Below are positions 27,702 through 36,132 of a DNA stretch of 64,000 nt, piece by piece. Every line of letters starts with the position of its first letter. Position 1 is the first letter of the stretch. The DNA comes from Xanthomonas translucens pv. cerealis. Lineage in GTDB: Bacteria > Pseudomonadota > Gammaproteobacteria > Xanthomonadales > Xanthomonadaceae. The notes below the pieces were generated by a model that saw nothing but the letters and a program-made list of their open reading frames with translations, was not told the DNA's origin and did no database searches. A program made the position numbers and the translations under genes. The stretch covers positions 434,001 to 498,000 of the forward strand of contig NZ_CP038228.1 of the NCBI RefSeq assembly GCF_006838285.1. The letters are read 5' to 3'.

Positions 27702-28601
27702 TCACAGCGTGATGTCCATGCCGTCGTGGGCGACGTCCCAGCCGTGCGCGGCCACCGCCGCGCGTTCGGCCGAGCCGGCGTCGAGGATCGGGTTAGTGGT
27801 GTTGATGTGGATGAAGACCTTGCGCGCCACGTCCAGGTCGGCGAACGCGCGCAGGGTGCCGGCCTCGCCGTCGATGCTGAGGTGGCCCATGCGCTGGCCG
27901 GTCTTGGTGCTGACCCCGAGCTGCACCAGTTCGTCGTCGCGCCACAGGGTGCCGTCGAAGAACACAAGTTCGGCGCCGCGCAGGCGCGTGCGCAGCGCGT
28001 CGGTCATGGCGGCGCAGCCGGGAATGTAGTGCAGGCGATGGCGGCCGTCGTCGATGGTCAGGCCCAGAGTTTCCCCGTCGGAACCGGCCAGGTCGCCGCT
28101 GTGGCGGCTCTCCATGAACAACGGTACCTTGCCCGGCACCGCGAACGGCGTCACCTGCAGGCCGAGTAGCGACAGCGGCGTGTCCAGGGTGAAGGCATGG
28201 CGCTGCACGTGGGCCGGGTGCAGCGCGTCGAAGATCGGGTTCTGCGCCAGCAGGTCGAGCACGCGTCCGCTGGCGTACAGATCGAAGCGCTGGCTTTCGC
28301 GCATCGACAGCAAGCCGGCGATATGGTCGATCTCGCCGCTGGTCAGCAGCACGGCCTCGATCGGCGAATGGCGCAGGTCGCGTTGTGGCCATAACGCGGG
28401 GGTCGCCAGCAACTGCTGGCGGAAATCGGGAGAGGCGTTGATGAGCAGCCAGCGCTGGTTGTCGGCGCTGACCGCGATGCTGGCCTGGGTGCGACGTTGG
28501 GCACCCGCACGCTGTTGCCATGCCCGCAGGCTCGCGGGCGTATGGCAGTTCCATTGCGGGTGCCCTCCGCCGGCCGCCGAGCCCAATACGATGAGGTGCA
28601 T
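27702..28601 (-). CDS. pqqB: PQQ biosynthesis protein PqqB
   Basis: Metallo-beta-lactamase-fold protein of 299 residues from ATG 28601, implicated in hydroxylating the tyrosine part of the PQQ precursor. The family start MHLIVLGSAAGGGHPQWNC is intact, with INASPDFRQQL and SGEIDHIAGLL following. The zinc-site Cys/His pattern of this family (GGGHPQWNC) is visible. It is 25 bp before pqqC and 63 bp after pqqA. Confidence 0.95.
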   Translation of the reverse strand: MHLIVLGSAAGGGHPQWNCHTPASLRAWQQRAGAQRRTQASIAVSADNQRWLLINASPDFRQQLLATPALWPQRDLRHSPIEAVLLTSGEIDHIAGLLSMRESQRFDLYASGRVLDLLAQNPIFDALHPAHVQRHAFTLDTPLSLLGLQVTPFAVPGKVPLFMESRHSGDLAGSDGETLGLTIDDGRHRLHYIPGCAAMTDALRTRLRGAELVFFDGTLWRDDELVQLGVSTKTGQRMGHLSIDGEAGTLRAFADLDVARKVFIHINTTNPILDAGSAERAAVAAHGWDVAHDGMDITL

Positions 28602-28664
28602 CCGGTCTCCGTCTATGGCGCCTGGCCGGTCACGCATTGTCTCGGCAACGGGGCTGACACGCGG

Positions 28665-28745
28665 TCAAAGCTCGCCGGAAACGTAAGCGTTGATTTCCGC
28701 ACCGACGCAGATCTCGCGGATCACGGGCTTGTTCCATGTCTTCAT
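28665..28745 (-). CDS. pqqA: PQQ precursor peptide PqqA
   Basis: 26-residue ribosomal peptide that supplies the atoms of PQQ: MKTWNKPVIREICVGAEINA followed by YVSGEL. Glu17 and Tyr21 form the conserved E-X3-Y pair that becomes the cofactor. It is the first gene of pqqABCDE on the minus strand, with AGAGG as ribosome-binding site. Confidence 0.95.
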   Translation of the reverse strand: MKTWNKPVIREICVGAEINAYVSGEL

Positions 28746-28790
28746 TGCAATGCCTCTGGAAGGTTCGAGCAGCTCACGAACGACGCTCGA

Positions 28791-28812
28791 CACTCGTCGC
28801 AAATGACGAGTG
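28791..28812. promoter_or_regulatory. Perfect 8-bp inverted repeat in the pqqA leader
   Basis: CACTCGTC and GACGAGTG enclose GCAAAT, 45 bp upstream of pqqA. It may be an operator or an mRNA leader hairpin. No T-run follows it on the pqq strand. Confidence 0.4.
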
Positions 28813-28980
28813 CGCGCCATGCTCAGAATAGGCACTGACTTGACGGGTGTTGTGAATTTCAAGTGAAACGGTCGACAAATGTAAGCCCGATCACACTGGG
28901 CTAAAAGTGCGTCAGAAACGCGGCGTCGCGGTGGCCGCGGGTTGCTTTTGGCGGCCGCGTCGCCGGGCGGCCCGGCGGCA

Positions 28981-30021
28981 TCAGGAAACCGCGGCCGCCG
29001 AAGAGGACGCGGCCGCCGTGTCGGAGCTCGCGTCCGCGCGGCGCACCTGCCTGGCAAGTTCGATCGGTTTCTTCTGGACCCACTGGGTTTCCACGTGCAA
29101 GCCAAGTTCCTGGAACAGCGCCGCGACATTGGCCAGATGCGACCGGGTACGGTCCGCGTATTCGCTGAACCGGCCGGAGTCGTTGTCGATGCACAGCCGG
29201 TCGTTTTCGTCGTAGTACAGCCTGCCGCAGATCCTCGATTCGGGAAGGAAGCGATTGCTTTCCCACGGGGTGTTCCATTGTTGGCCACCGACCAGGGTGA
29301 CATGCCCTTGCGCGAACGGCTGTGCGGCCTTGCGTACCTCCTTATCCGTCATGTCGCCGGTGAGCGGGTGATTCGGATGGGTCTCGCCCACGATCAGGCT
29401 GCCATTGCGGCTGATGTTCCATTTGTATTCGAGGCTGCGCTTGCTCAGCGCGTCCAGGTTCAGGCATTGCGCCAGCTGCGCGCCTGGCGTAGGAGGCTGC
29501 ATTTTCTCGATCTGTTCCTGGGTAACCAGGGTGGGCGGCTGGCTGGCGATTTGATGCAGTTCTGCCTCGCTCAGTTGCAATGCTTTGGCCGTCGTTCTGG
29601 AAGCGGCCGGGGCGGTCGCTGCCCGGCCGAGCTTGCGCAACGGCTTTGCAGTGGCGACAACCACCCGGCTCGGATTGATCCTGACCCGCCCCAAGCCCTT
29701 GCCGAGCTTCTCGACTTCCTGCTTCTGGATCGGCGTTCTCTTGACCAGCCCGCCCTCTGTTTCCATCACCTTGCCGCGGGCGGGCTGGCAACTGCCGAAC
29801 AGCGTATCCAGCCGTGCGGAGGGCAAGGGCGTGCCGAGCGCCATGGCCGGCAGCGAACGCGTGCGGCGTAGCGACGGTGCTTTCGGCAGCGGCGACAAGG
29901 CGGCGTCCATCCCCGATCGCGGGGATGCCTGCGGATGCGGGATGCTGCCGTCGCTGTGACCGCCGGCGACCGCAGGCTCCGAACGTGATGGGCTGACCGC
30001 GCTAGTTGTGTTGATCTTCAT
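28981..30021 (-). CDS. Candidate type III secreted effector, HrpX-regulated
   Basis: 346 residues from ATG 30021. The first ~75 residues are rich in Ser, Pro, Ala and Arg with few acidic residues (MKINTTSAVSPSRSEPAVAG; later PSLRRTRSLPAMALG), the composition of type III secretion signals. The C-terminal half holds an ordered domain: NISRNGSLIVGETHPNHPL, GHVTLVGG, ICGRLYYDENDRLCIDNDSG, LANVAALFQELGLHVET. I cannot assign it to a named Xop family. It has no signal peptide or membrane segment. A perfect PIP box lies 66 bp upstream, strongly suggesting control by HrpX. The gene is single, beside the unrelated pqqA. Confidence 0.7.
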   Translation of the reverse strand: MKINTTSAVSPSRSEPAVAGGHSDGSIPHPQASPRSGMDAALSPLPKAPSLRRTRSLPAMALGTPLPSARLDTLFGSCQPARGKVMETEGGLVKRTPIQKQEVEKLGKGLGRVRINPSRVVVATAKPLRKLGRAATAPAASRTTAKALQLSEAELHQIASQPPTLVTQEQIEKMQPPTPGAQLAQCLNLDALSKRSLEYKWNISRNGSLIVGETHPNHPLTGDMTDKEVRKAAQPFAQGHVTLVGGQQWNTPWESNRFLPESRICGRLYYDENDRLCIDNDSGRFSEYADRTRSHLANVAALFQELGLHVETQWVQKKPIELARQVRRADASSDTAAASSSAAAVS

Positions 30022-30086
30022 GGCAGTTTCGACCGAAACACGGCGCCTGAGCTTAGACATCCGTGTTGCCCGATCGCGCGACAGGT

Positions 30087-30111
30087 GCGAAATGTCATCG
30101 GTGCCGGCGAA
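30087..30111 (-). promoter_or_regulatory. Perfect PIP box (TTCGC-N15-TTCGC)
   Basis: On the minus strand TTCGC is repeated with exactly 15 bp between, the consensus bound by HrpX. A TAAGCT at about 31 bp downstream matches five of six bases of the YANNRT -10 at the expected 30-32 bp spacing. The candidate effector's ATG follows. Confidence 0.8.
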
Positions 30112-30214
30112 AAGGCGCCGCCGCCCTGCGCGCCCGGCCGCCATCCAGGGGCGATTGTGACGTGCAGCGCAAGCGGGTTAGTGTATCGGCACCCCTCTTC
30201 GCGACCGCCGCTCC

Positions 30215-32371
30215 TTGACTGTCTTCGCTCATCCCGGCCTGGAGGCGCTGCTGCAGCGTCCGGCTGCCGCCGCGCTGGCGCCCGCGTTGCGCGAAGCGCT
30301 GTTGCAGGCCTGGCACGCGCAGCCGGAACAGACCGCGCGCGCAGCGTGGCCGGTGTTGGCCGATACGCTGGACGCACTGGCGCTGCTGTCTGCCGACGAA
30401 GCGGCGTTGCTGGCCGCGCTGCTGTTCGACCTGCCCGGCTTGCGCGCGCAGCTGGCGCAGTTGCCGGTCGCGCCGCTGGCGCGGGCGCAGGCGGTGGTCG
30501 GCCTGCTCGACGGCCAGGACGCAGCCGATCAGGTCTGGGCGCTGCACGCCGGGCGCGAGGCCGGGCGCAACAGCGAAGGCCTGCGCCGGCTGCTGCTGTC
30601 GATCGTGCAGGACCTGCGCGTGGTGCCGATCTTGCTGGCGCGGCAGCTGGCGAAGATGCGCGTGGCCGACAAGCTGCCCGAAGCGCAGCGCCGCGCGCTG
30701 GCGCAGCTGACCCGCGACATCCACGCGCCGCTGGCCAACCGGCTGGGCATCTGGCAGCTGAAGTGGGAGCTGGAGGACCTGGCGTTCCGCCATCTTGAAC
30801 CGGACACCTACCGGCGCATCGCGCGCGAGGTGGACGAGAGCCGGGTGGCCCGCGAGCGCTACATCGAAGCGGTCAAGAAGATCCTGTCCAAGGCGCTGGG
30901 CGAGCAGGGCCTGCGTGCGGAGATCAGCGGCCGGCCCAAGCACATCTATAGCATCTGGCGGAAGATGCAGAAGAAGCGGCTGGCCTTCGACCAGCTGTAC
31001 GACCTGCGCGCGGTGCGGGTGATGGTCGACGACGTCGCCGCCTGCTACGCCGCGCTGGGCGTGGTGCACGCGCTGTGGGCGCCGGTGCCGAGCGAGTTCG
31101 ACGACTACATCGCCCGGCCCAAGGCCAACGACTACCGCTCGCTGCACACTGCCGTGGTCGGCCCGGAAGGGCGCACGATCGAGGTGCAGATCCGTACCCA
31201 CGAGATGCACGCGCAGGCCGAACTGGGCGTGGCCGCGCACTGGAAATACAAGGAAGGCGGCAAGGGCGCGGAGAAGGCGTTCGACCGCAAGATCACCTGG
31301 ATGCGGCAATTGCTGGAACAGTCGCAAGACGGCGAGCAGGGCGGGCTGGCCGGCGCGCTCGACGCCGAACTGGTCGAGGACCGGGTGTATGCGCTGACCC
31401 CGATGGGCGAGGTGATCGACCTGCCGCAGGGCGCCACGCCGCTGGATTTCGCTTACCACGTACACACCATGGTCGGGCACCGCTGCCGCGGCGCCAAGGT
31501 CAACAACCGCATCGTGCCGCTGACCCACAAGCTGCGCAGCGGCGATCGCGTCGAGATCCTCACCGGCAAGGAGGCCGAGCCGCGCCGCGACTGGCTGCTG
31601 CCGGCCAACGGTTACCTGGCCAGCGGCCGCTCGCGCGACAAGGTGCGCGCCTGGTTCCACAAGCTCGACCGCGCGCGCAACGTGCAGGCCGGCAAGGATC
31701 TGCTCGAGCGCGAGCTCAAGCGCCTGGGCCTGCAGCACGCCGACCTGCTGCAGGCGGCGAAGAAATTCCATGCCGACGGTATCGAGGAGCTGTACATCCA
31801 GGTCGCGCTGGGCGATGTCGGCCCCAGCCAGGTCGGCCGCGTCCTGCACGAGGCCGAGCGTGCTGCGACGCAGCCGGCGGCGCCGGCACTGCCGCGGCCG
31901 ACCGTACGCCGCAGCGGATTGGCCAAGTCAAAGTTCACCGTGCAGGGCGTGGGCAATCTGCTGGTACAACTGGCGCGCTGCTGCCAGCCGGTCGCCGGCG
32001 AGCCGATCGCCGGCTACCTGACCCGCAGCCGTGGCGTCACCGTGCACCGGGTCGATTGCGCGTCCTTCGCCCGGCTCGCCGCCAGCAACCCGCAACGGGT
32101 GCTGCCAGTGGAGTGGGGCCAGGCCGGCGGCGGCTACGAGGTGGACGTGCTGGTGCGGGCGATGGACCGGCGTTGGCTGCTCAAGGACATCACCAACCTG
32201 ATCGCGCAGGAGGAGGCGCACGTGCTGGAGATCAACAGCGACAACGTGCGCGACAGCGGCCGCACCCAGTTGCGGCTGCGCTTGAAGGTCGGCGACTACG
32301 GGCAGTTGTCCACGCTGCTCGGCAAGCTCGACGCATTGCCTGGGGTGGACGAGGCGCGGCGCCTGGGTTGA
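30215..32371 (+). CDS. relA: GTP pyrophosphokinase RelA
   Basis: (p)ppGpp synthetase of the stringent response; 718 residues from a TTG start. The N-terminal region (to ~200) aligns with the HD hydrolase domain but lacks the His-Asp pair (ALLFDLPGLRAQ), as in monofunctional RelA. The synthetase domain holds GRPKHIYSIWRKM near 239 and YDLRAVRVMV near 262. A TGS domain (near 388, DRVYALTPMGEVIDLP), the Cys-rich CCQPVAGEPIAG segment, and a C-terminal ACT domain from ~645 follow. Confidence 0.94.
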   Translation: MTVFAHPGLEALLQRPAAAALAPALREALLQAWHAQPEQTARAAWPVLADTLDALALLSADEAALLAALLFDLPGLRAQLAQLPVAPLARAQAVVGLLDGQDAADQVWALHAGREAGRNSEGLRRLLLSIVQDLRVVPILLARQLAKMRVADKLPEAQRRALAQLTRDIHAPLANRLGIWQLKWELEDLAFRHLEPDTYRRIAREVDESRVARERYIEAVKKILSKALGEQGLRAEISGRPKHIYSIWRKMQKKRLAFDQLYDLRAVRVMVDDVAACYAALGVVHALWAPVPSEFDDYIARPKANDYRSLHTAVVGPEGRTIEVQIRTHEMHAQAELGVAAHWKYKEGGKGAEKAFDRKITWMRQLLEQSQDGEQGGLAGALDAELVEDRVYALTPMGEVIDLPQGATPLDFAYHVHTMVGHRCRGAKVNNRIVPLTHKLRSGDRVEILTGKEAEPRRDWLLPANGYLASGRSRDKVRAWFHKLDRARNVQAGKDLLERELKRLGLQHADLLQAAKKFHADGIEELYIQVALGDVGPSQVGRVLHEAERAATQPAAPALPRPTVRRSGLAKSKFTVQGVGNLLVQLARCCQPVAGEPIAGYLTRSRGVTVHRVDCASFARLAASNPQRVLPVEWGQAGGGYEVDVLVRAMDRRWLLKDITNLIAQEEAHVLEINSDNVRDSGRTQLRLRLKVGDYGQLSTLLGKLDALPGVDEARRLG

Positions 32372-32434
32372 CCGCAGGCCGTGCGCGGCCGGCGCATGCA
32401 TGGTCTTGCCATGCACGCGCGCTAAGCTTGCGCG

Positions 32435-33964
32435 GTGAGTAAGCCGCCAGACCAGGTCAGGGACGAACGCCGGCGCCCGCCGCGGTCGGTGCCACTGTGG
32501 CGGGACCGCCGTGTCTGGCGCTGGGCGTTGGCGGCGCTGCTGCTGGCGGCGCTGGCGCTGGTGATGTTCCGCCGCCCGTTGGCCGATCTGTTGTGGCCGG
32601 AAACGCGCATCCAGCAACTGCTCGATCAGGGCAATGCCGCCTTGCGCGCCGGCCGCCTCAGCGCGGCCGACGGCAGCGGCGCGCGCGAGCGTTTCGAGGC
32701 CGCGCTGGCGCTGGACGGCGACCGCCTGCAGGCCCGCGCCGGGCTGGCGGCCACCGGTCGCGCCGCGCTCGGCCAGGCGCGTGCGGCGCTGGCCGCCGGG
32801 CGCTATGCGCAGGTGCGCTCGGCGTTGGCGCTGGCGCGCGCGCTGCAGGTGCCGCGCGCCGATGCCGATCGGATCGACGCCGCCTTGCGCCAGCGCGAGG
32901 CCGCGCATGCCGGGCTCGACCAATTGCTGCAACGGGCGGCGCAGGCCCAGCGCGAGGGCCGCCTGGACGGGGCGCCCGACGCCGCGCTGCCGCTGTACCG
33001 GCAGGTGCTGGAGTTCGCCCCGGAACGCACTCAAGCGCTGGAAGGTCGCGAGGATGCGCTGTCGGAATTGCTGCAGCGCGCACAGGCGGCGCTGGCGCGC
33101 GGCGACGTGGCGGCGGCCGCGGCGCTGGTGGACAGCGCCCGCGACTACGATCCCGGGCATGTCGATCTACCGGCCGCGCAGGCGGCGCTGAATCGCACGC
33201 TGGAAGCCTTGCAGCGCGATGCCGATGCGGCGCTGCGTCGGCAGCGGCTGGACGCAGCGGCGCGGGCGCTAGGCAAGCTGCGCGCGGCCGCACCCGATGC
33301 CGCCGGCGCGCGCGACAGCGCCGAACGCGTGGCTGCAGCCTATGCGGCGCAGGCCGCGCGCGCGGCCGCCGACTTCCGTTTCACCGAAGCCGAGCGCGCG
33401 TTGCACAAGGGCCAGGCGCTGGCGCCCGACAGCCGCGCGCTGGCCGACGCGCGGCAGGCGCTGCTGCGGGCGCAACAGCGCCAGGCCACGCTGCATTCGC
33501 CGCTGTCGCCGGCGGCGCGCGCACGCCGCCTGCAGGCAGCGCTGAGCGAGCTGCAGGCGGCCGAGGCGCGCGGCGACTGGCTGACCCCGCCCGGCAGCAG
33601 CGCCTACGACGCGCTGCAGGCGGCGCAGGTGCTGGCGCCGCGCGATGCGCGCGTGCGCAATGCCGAGCAGCGCGTGCTGGCGGCGCTGCGGCGCTGCTTC
33701 GACGACGAATTGCGCGGCAACCGGGTGCTGGCGGCGAGCGCGTGCTACGACGCCTGGCGCGCGCTGGCGCCGGGCGGCAACGGCGTGGCCGCGGCGCGGC
33801 GGCGGCTGGCGCAGCGCTGGCTCGCGGTCGGCGATGAGCGCCTGAGCGCCGGCGATGCCGACTTCGCGCGCGAAGCCCTGCGCCACGCCCGCGCGATCGA
33901 TCCTGGCACGCCGGAACTGGCCGCGTTCGCGCGTCGCCTGCGCAGTCTGTCGCCTGGGCGTTGA
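32435..33964 (+). CDS. Membrane-anchored TPR-like protein of unknown function
   Basis: 509 residues from GTG 32435. A basic N-terminus is followed by one membrane helix (~29-46, WALAALLLAALALVMFRR); the rest is very Ala/Arg/Gln-rich with helical repeats of TPR character (for example RFEAALALDGDRLQARAGLA and REALRHARAIDPGTPELAAF). It probably forms a large helical periplasmic scaffold. The start is 63 bp after relA. The bias toward Ala means repeat structure could be overestimated by eye. Confidence 0.7.
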   Translation: MSKPPDQVRDERRRPPRSVPLWRDRRVWRWALAALLLAALALVMFRRPLADLLWPETRIQQLLDQGNAALRAGRLSAADGSGARERFEAALALDGDRLQARAGLAATGRAALGQARAALAAGRYAQVRSALALARALQVPRADADRIDAALRQREAAHAGLDQLLQRAAQAQREGRLDGAPDAALPLYRQVLEFAPERTQALEGREDALSELLQRAQAALARGDVAAAAALVDSARDYDPGHVDLPAAQAALNRTLEALQRDADAALRRQRLDAAARALGKLRAAAPDAAGARDSAERVAAAYAAQAARAAADFRFTEAERALHKGQALAPDSRALADARQALLRAQQRQATLHSPLSPAARARRLQAALSELQAAEARGDWLTPPGSSAYDALQAAQVLAPRDARVRNAEQRVLAALRRCFDDELRGNRVLAASACYDAWRALAPGGNGVAAARRRLAQRWLAVGDERLSAGDADFAREALRHARAIDPGTPELAAFARRLRSLSPGR

Positions 33965-33994
33965 GCGGCGTTGCGGCGCATCCGACCTTGCAGA

Positions 33995-34080
33995 CGGGCT
34001 CCAGTCCCCGTGACTTCAGCCCCGGTAGCGACTGAAGCCGTCGCGGTTCCATGCTCCGATCGTCGCGGCTGCAGCCGCAC
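33995..34080. repeat. Degenerate intergenic repeat
   Basis: GACTTCAGCCCCGGTAGCGA, then CTGAAGCC and further CGTCGCGG/GTCGCGGC repeats: an imperfect hairpin related in wording to the GCTTCAGCCCC palindromes. The 200-bp gap between the TPR-like gene and the convergent secreted-protein gene shows nothing else. Confidence 0.35.
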
Positions 34081-34164
34081 TTGCAGGCAATGCGCCTGGG
34101 CTTGTCAACGGGTCTTCGGCCGCACGTTCAAGGTGTTCTCAGCGGTATTGGCAGGGGTTGTACG

Positions 34165-34761
34165 TCAATCCGCGATCAGTTCGACCTGCGTCTGCACGCG
34201 CACCCAGGCGTCCTGGCTGGGATCGTTGAGCGTGGCGTGCAGGACATAGGTACCGAGCGGATCCTCGGGTTCGAAACGCAGCTGCAGCGACAGCGGCGCC
34301 AGTTCCAGCATGCCCGCTGCGGCCGGTTTGCCGCCGGTGGTCAGCGGTCGCGCAGGCTCCTGCAGCGCGACCTGGCCATCCGGCCCGAGCATGCGCAGGC
34401 TCAGTTGCGCGTCGCAGGCGCCGTCGTTGTTGGGACTGGGCGCGCAGCCCGAATACAGCACGACCACGCGCAGCGGTTCGCCGCGGCGCACACGTGCGGT
34501 CGTACGCAACTGCGGGCCGTGGCTGCTGTCGGTTTCGGTCCACTCTTTCCCGAAGCGCGCGAACGCGGCTTCGTCGGCAACGTGGACGGCTGCTGCGAAT
34601 GTCTTGTCGTGCGCGCGCTCGGCGCTGTCGGCGACCGGCTTGCCCTGACGATCGTGCCACTGTGCGCAGGCGGCAAACGGCAGGGCCAGCAACCCCAGGA
34701 CGCAACACGCCAGGCCGCCGCACAGCAGGCGCCCTGCACGTTGCTGCATGCCGACCTTCAT
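34165..34761 (-). CDS. Secreted hypothetical protein
   Basis: 198 residues from ATG 34761 with a signal-like hydrophobic segment (LLCGGLACCVLGLLALPFAA). The mature part looks like a beta-sandwich (EPLRVVVLYSGCAPSPNNDG, RFEPEDPLGTYVLHATLND) with a Cys pair spaced to form a disulfide. I recognise no family; the closing part resembles Ig-like periplasmic adaptors. Its start overlaps the stop of the VanY-like gene by ATGA, so the two are translationally coupled. Confidence 0.7.
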   Translation of the reverse strand: MKVGMQQRAGRLLCGGLACCVLGLLALPFAACAQWHDRQGKPVADSAERAHDKTFAAAVHVADEAAFARFGKEWTETDSSHGPQLRTTARVRRGEPLRVVVLYSGCAPSPNNDGACDAQLSLRMLGPDGQVALQEPARPLTTGGKPAAAGMLELAPLSLQLRFEPEDPLGTYVLHATLNDPSQDAWVRVQTQVELIAD

Positions 34762-35570
34762 GCCGGCGCTCCCGCATGCCAGCGCCAATGCCAGGGTTCG
34801 TAGACGATGCCGTGCGGATTGTCGCGCGGATAGCTCATCCGGTAGCCGAAGCCGGCGGCATGCGCGCGCAGCCAGGCGAAGGCCGCGGTGCGCTCGAAGC
34901 TCTCCTCGGCCGGCGGCTCGCCGGGCGTGCCGATGTCCAGCGCGTCGCCGCTGTGGTGCTCGCTGTAGCCGGGCGCGGCATTGACCTGCAGGATCTGCTG
35001 CAGGATCTGCCCGCGCGCGAACTTGCGCGCGAAGATGCCCAGTTGGTAATCGTGGCTGCGGTAGCCGGAGATCGCCTCCAGCACCACGCCGTCGCGCGCG
35101 GCGGCGCGCTGCAGCGCGTGCCAGGCGCGCGCAGCGCCTGCGCTCAGCCACAGCGGGCGCCGGTAGCGGTCGCGGCCGGCGGCATGCAGGGTGGCGGGTT
35201 CGGCCTGCAGCGGTAGGCCGGTGCTGCGCGCGTAGTCCTCGGCGTCCAGGCCGAGGCCGCCCAGGCGTTCGTGCAGCGCGCTCAGCGGCAGCAGTGCGGC
35301 GGCATCGGGTTGCCGGCGCGCGGGCAGGGCGTCGAGGCGATCCAGCGCCGCATCGATGCCGGGTTCGTGCATCAGCCGCGGCAGCAGCGCGTGCAGGCCG
35401 TGCGCGGAGGCGGCCGCCAGATAGCGGCCGTCGCACTTGCGCCGCAATAGCCAGGTCGCCTGCGCGAGCAAACGCGCATCGAGGTTGCTGCGCGCGCGCA
35501 GCAACCTGGCCGGCAGCAGTTCGATGCATTGGGTATTGAGCAGCAGGGCGTGAGCGGGGCGCATCCGCAC
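34758..35570 (-). CDS. D-alanyl-D-alanine carboxypeptidase, VanY (M15B) family
   Basis: Zinc peptidase that trims the terminal D-Ala of peptidoglycan stems; 270 residues. The C-terminal half carries the family motifs SGYRSHDYQLGIFARK, SEHHSGDALDIG (zinc His and Asp) and EPWHWRW (catalytic Glu and zinc His). The N-terminal 120 residues are family-unspecific, and no clear signal peptide is visible, so its route to the wall is unclear. It lies 9 bp after the broken PH-like gene. Confidence 0.85.
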   Translation of the reverse strand: MRMRPAHALLLNTQCIELLPARLLRARSNLDARLLAQATWLLRRKCDGRYLAAASAHGLHALLPRLMHEPGIDAALDRLDALPARRQPDAAALLPLSALHERLGGLGLDAEDYARSTGLPLQAEPATLHAAGRDRYRRPLWLSAGAARAWHALQRAAARDGVVLEAISGYRSHDYQLGIFARKFARGQILQQILQVNAAPGYSEHHSGDALDIGTPGEPPAEESFERTAAFAWLRAHAAGFGYRMSYPRDNPHGIVYEPWHWRWHAGAPA

Positions 35571-35579
35571 AGGGTAGGG

Positions 35580-36127
35580 CTAAGCGCGGTGCGCGGCCAG
35601 CCGTTGCAGGTCCTGCAGCAGTTGCCGCGGCTGTTCGGGGCTCAGCAGCAGCCAGCGCCCGTCGCGCAACGGCAGCGCCAGCACGCGGCTGGCATCGGTG
35701 AGCAGGCAGAACGCGCGCTGGCCGTTACGCATGCGGAAATAGCCGGATTTGAAGCCAGGCAAGGTGTAAGCGATGGTCTTGCGGGTCGGCGCGAATTCGC
35801 CGTGCTCGGTCAGGTCCACTGCGCCAGATCGATCTGGGCGATATCGGTGCGCGCGGCGAACATGCTGCAGCGGACCAGCAGCGTCCGTTCCTGCAGGCGG
35901 ATGCCGCGCCGCAGGTAGAACAGGCTCAGCACGGTGCTGGTCGTGGGCAGCAGCGCTAGCGTGGCCCAGTGCAGGCGATGGCCGCGGTCCGGGCTGGACA
36001 GGCCCACGGCGGCGACCAGCCCGGCGGCGAGCAGCAGCGGCAGCCACAGGCCCAGCAGCGGCAGGCGCCCGGGCGTGGCGACGCGGTAGTCGCGGCAGGT
36101 CGGTGCGGCGCGGGAATGGCTGTGCAT
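35580..36127 (-). pseudogene. Frameshifted PH-like membrane protein
   Basis: From ATG 36127 the frame encodes MHSHSRAAPTCRDYRVATPG, two membrane helices, and a beta-rich part to RTDIAQIDLAQ, then stops at a TGA. The expected continuation (VDLTEHGEFAPTRKTIAYTL to LLQDLQRLAAHRA) lies in the next frame, to TAG at 35580. One missing base near 35812 explains it. The product would be about 182 residues, a bacterial PH-like protein. Both halves look conserved, so the break is recent or a sequencing error. Confidence 0.75.
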
Positions 36128-36132
36128 GGCGG

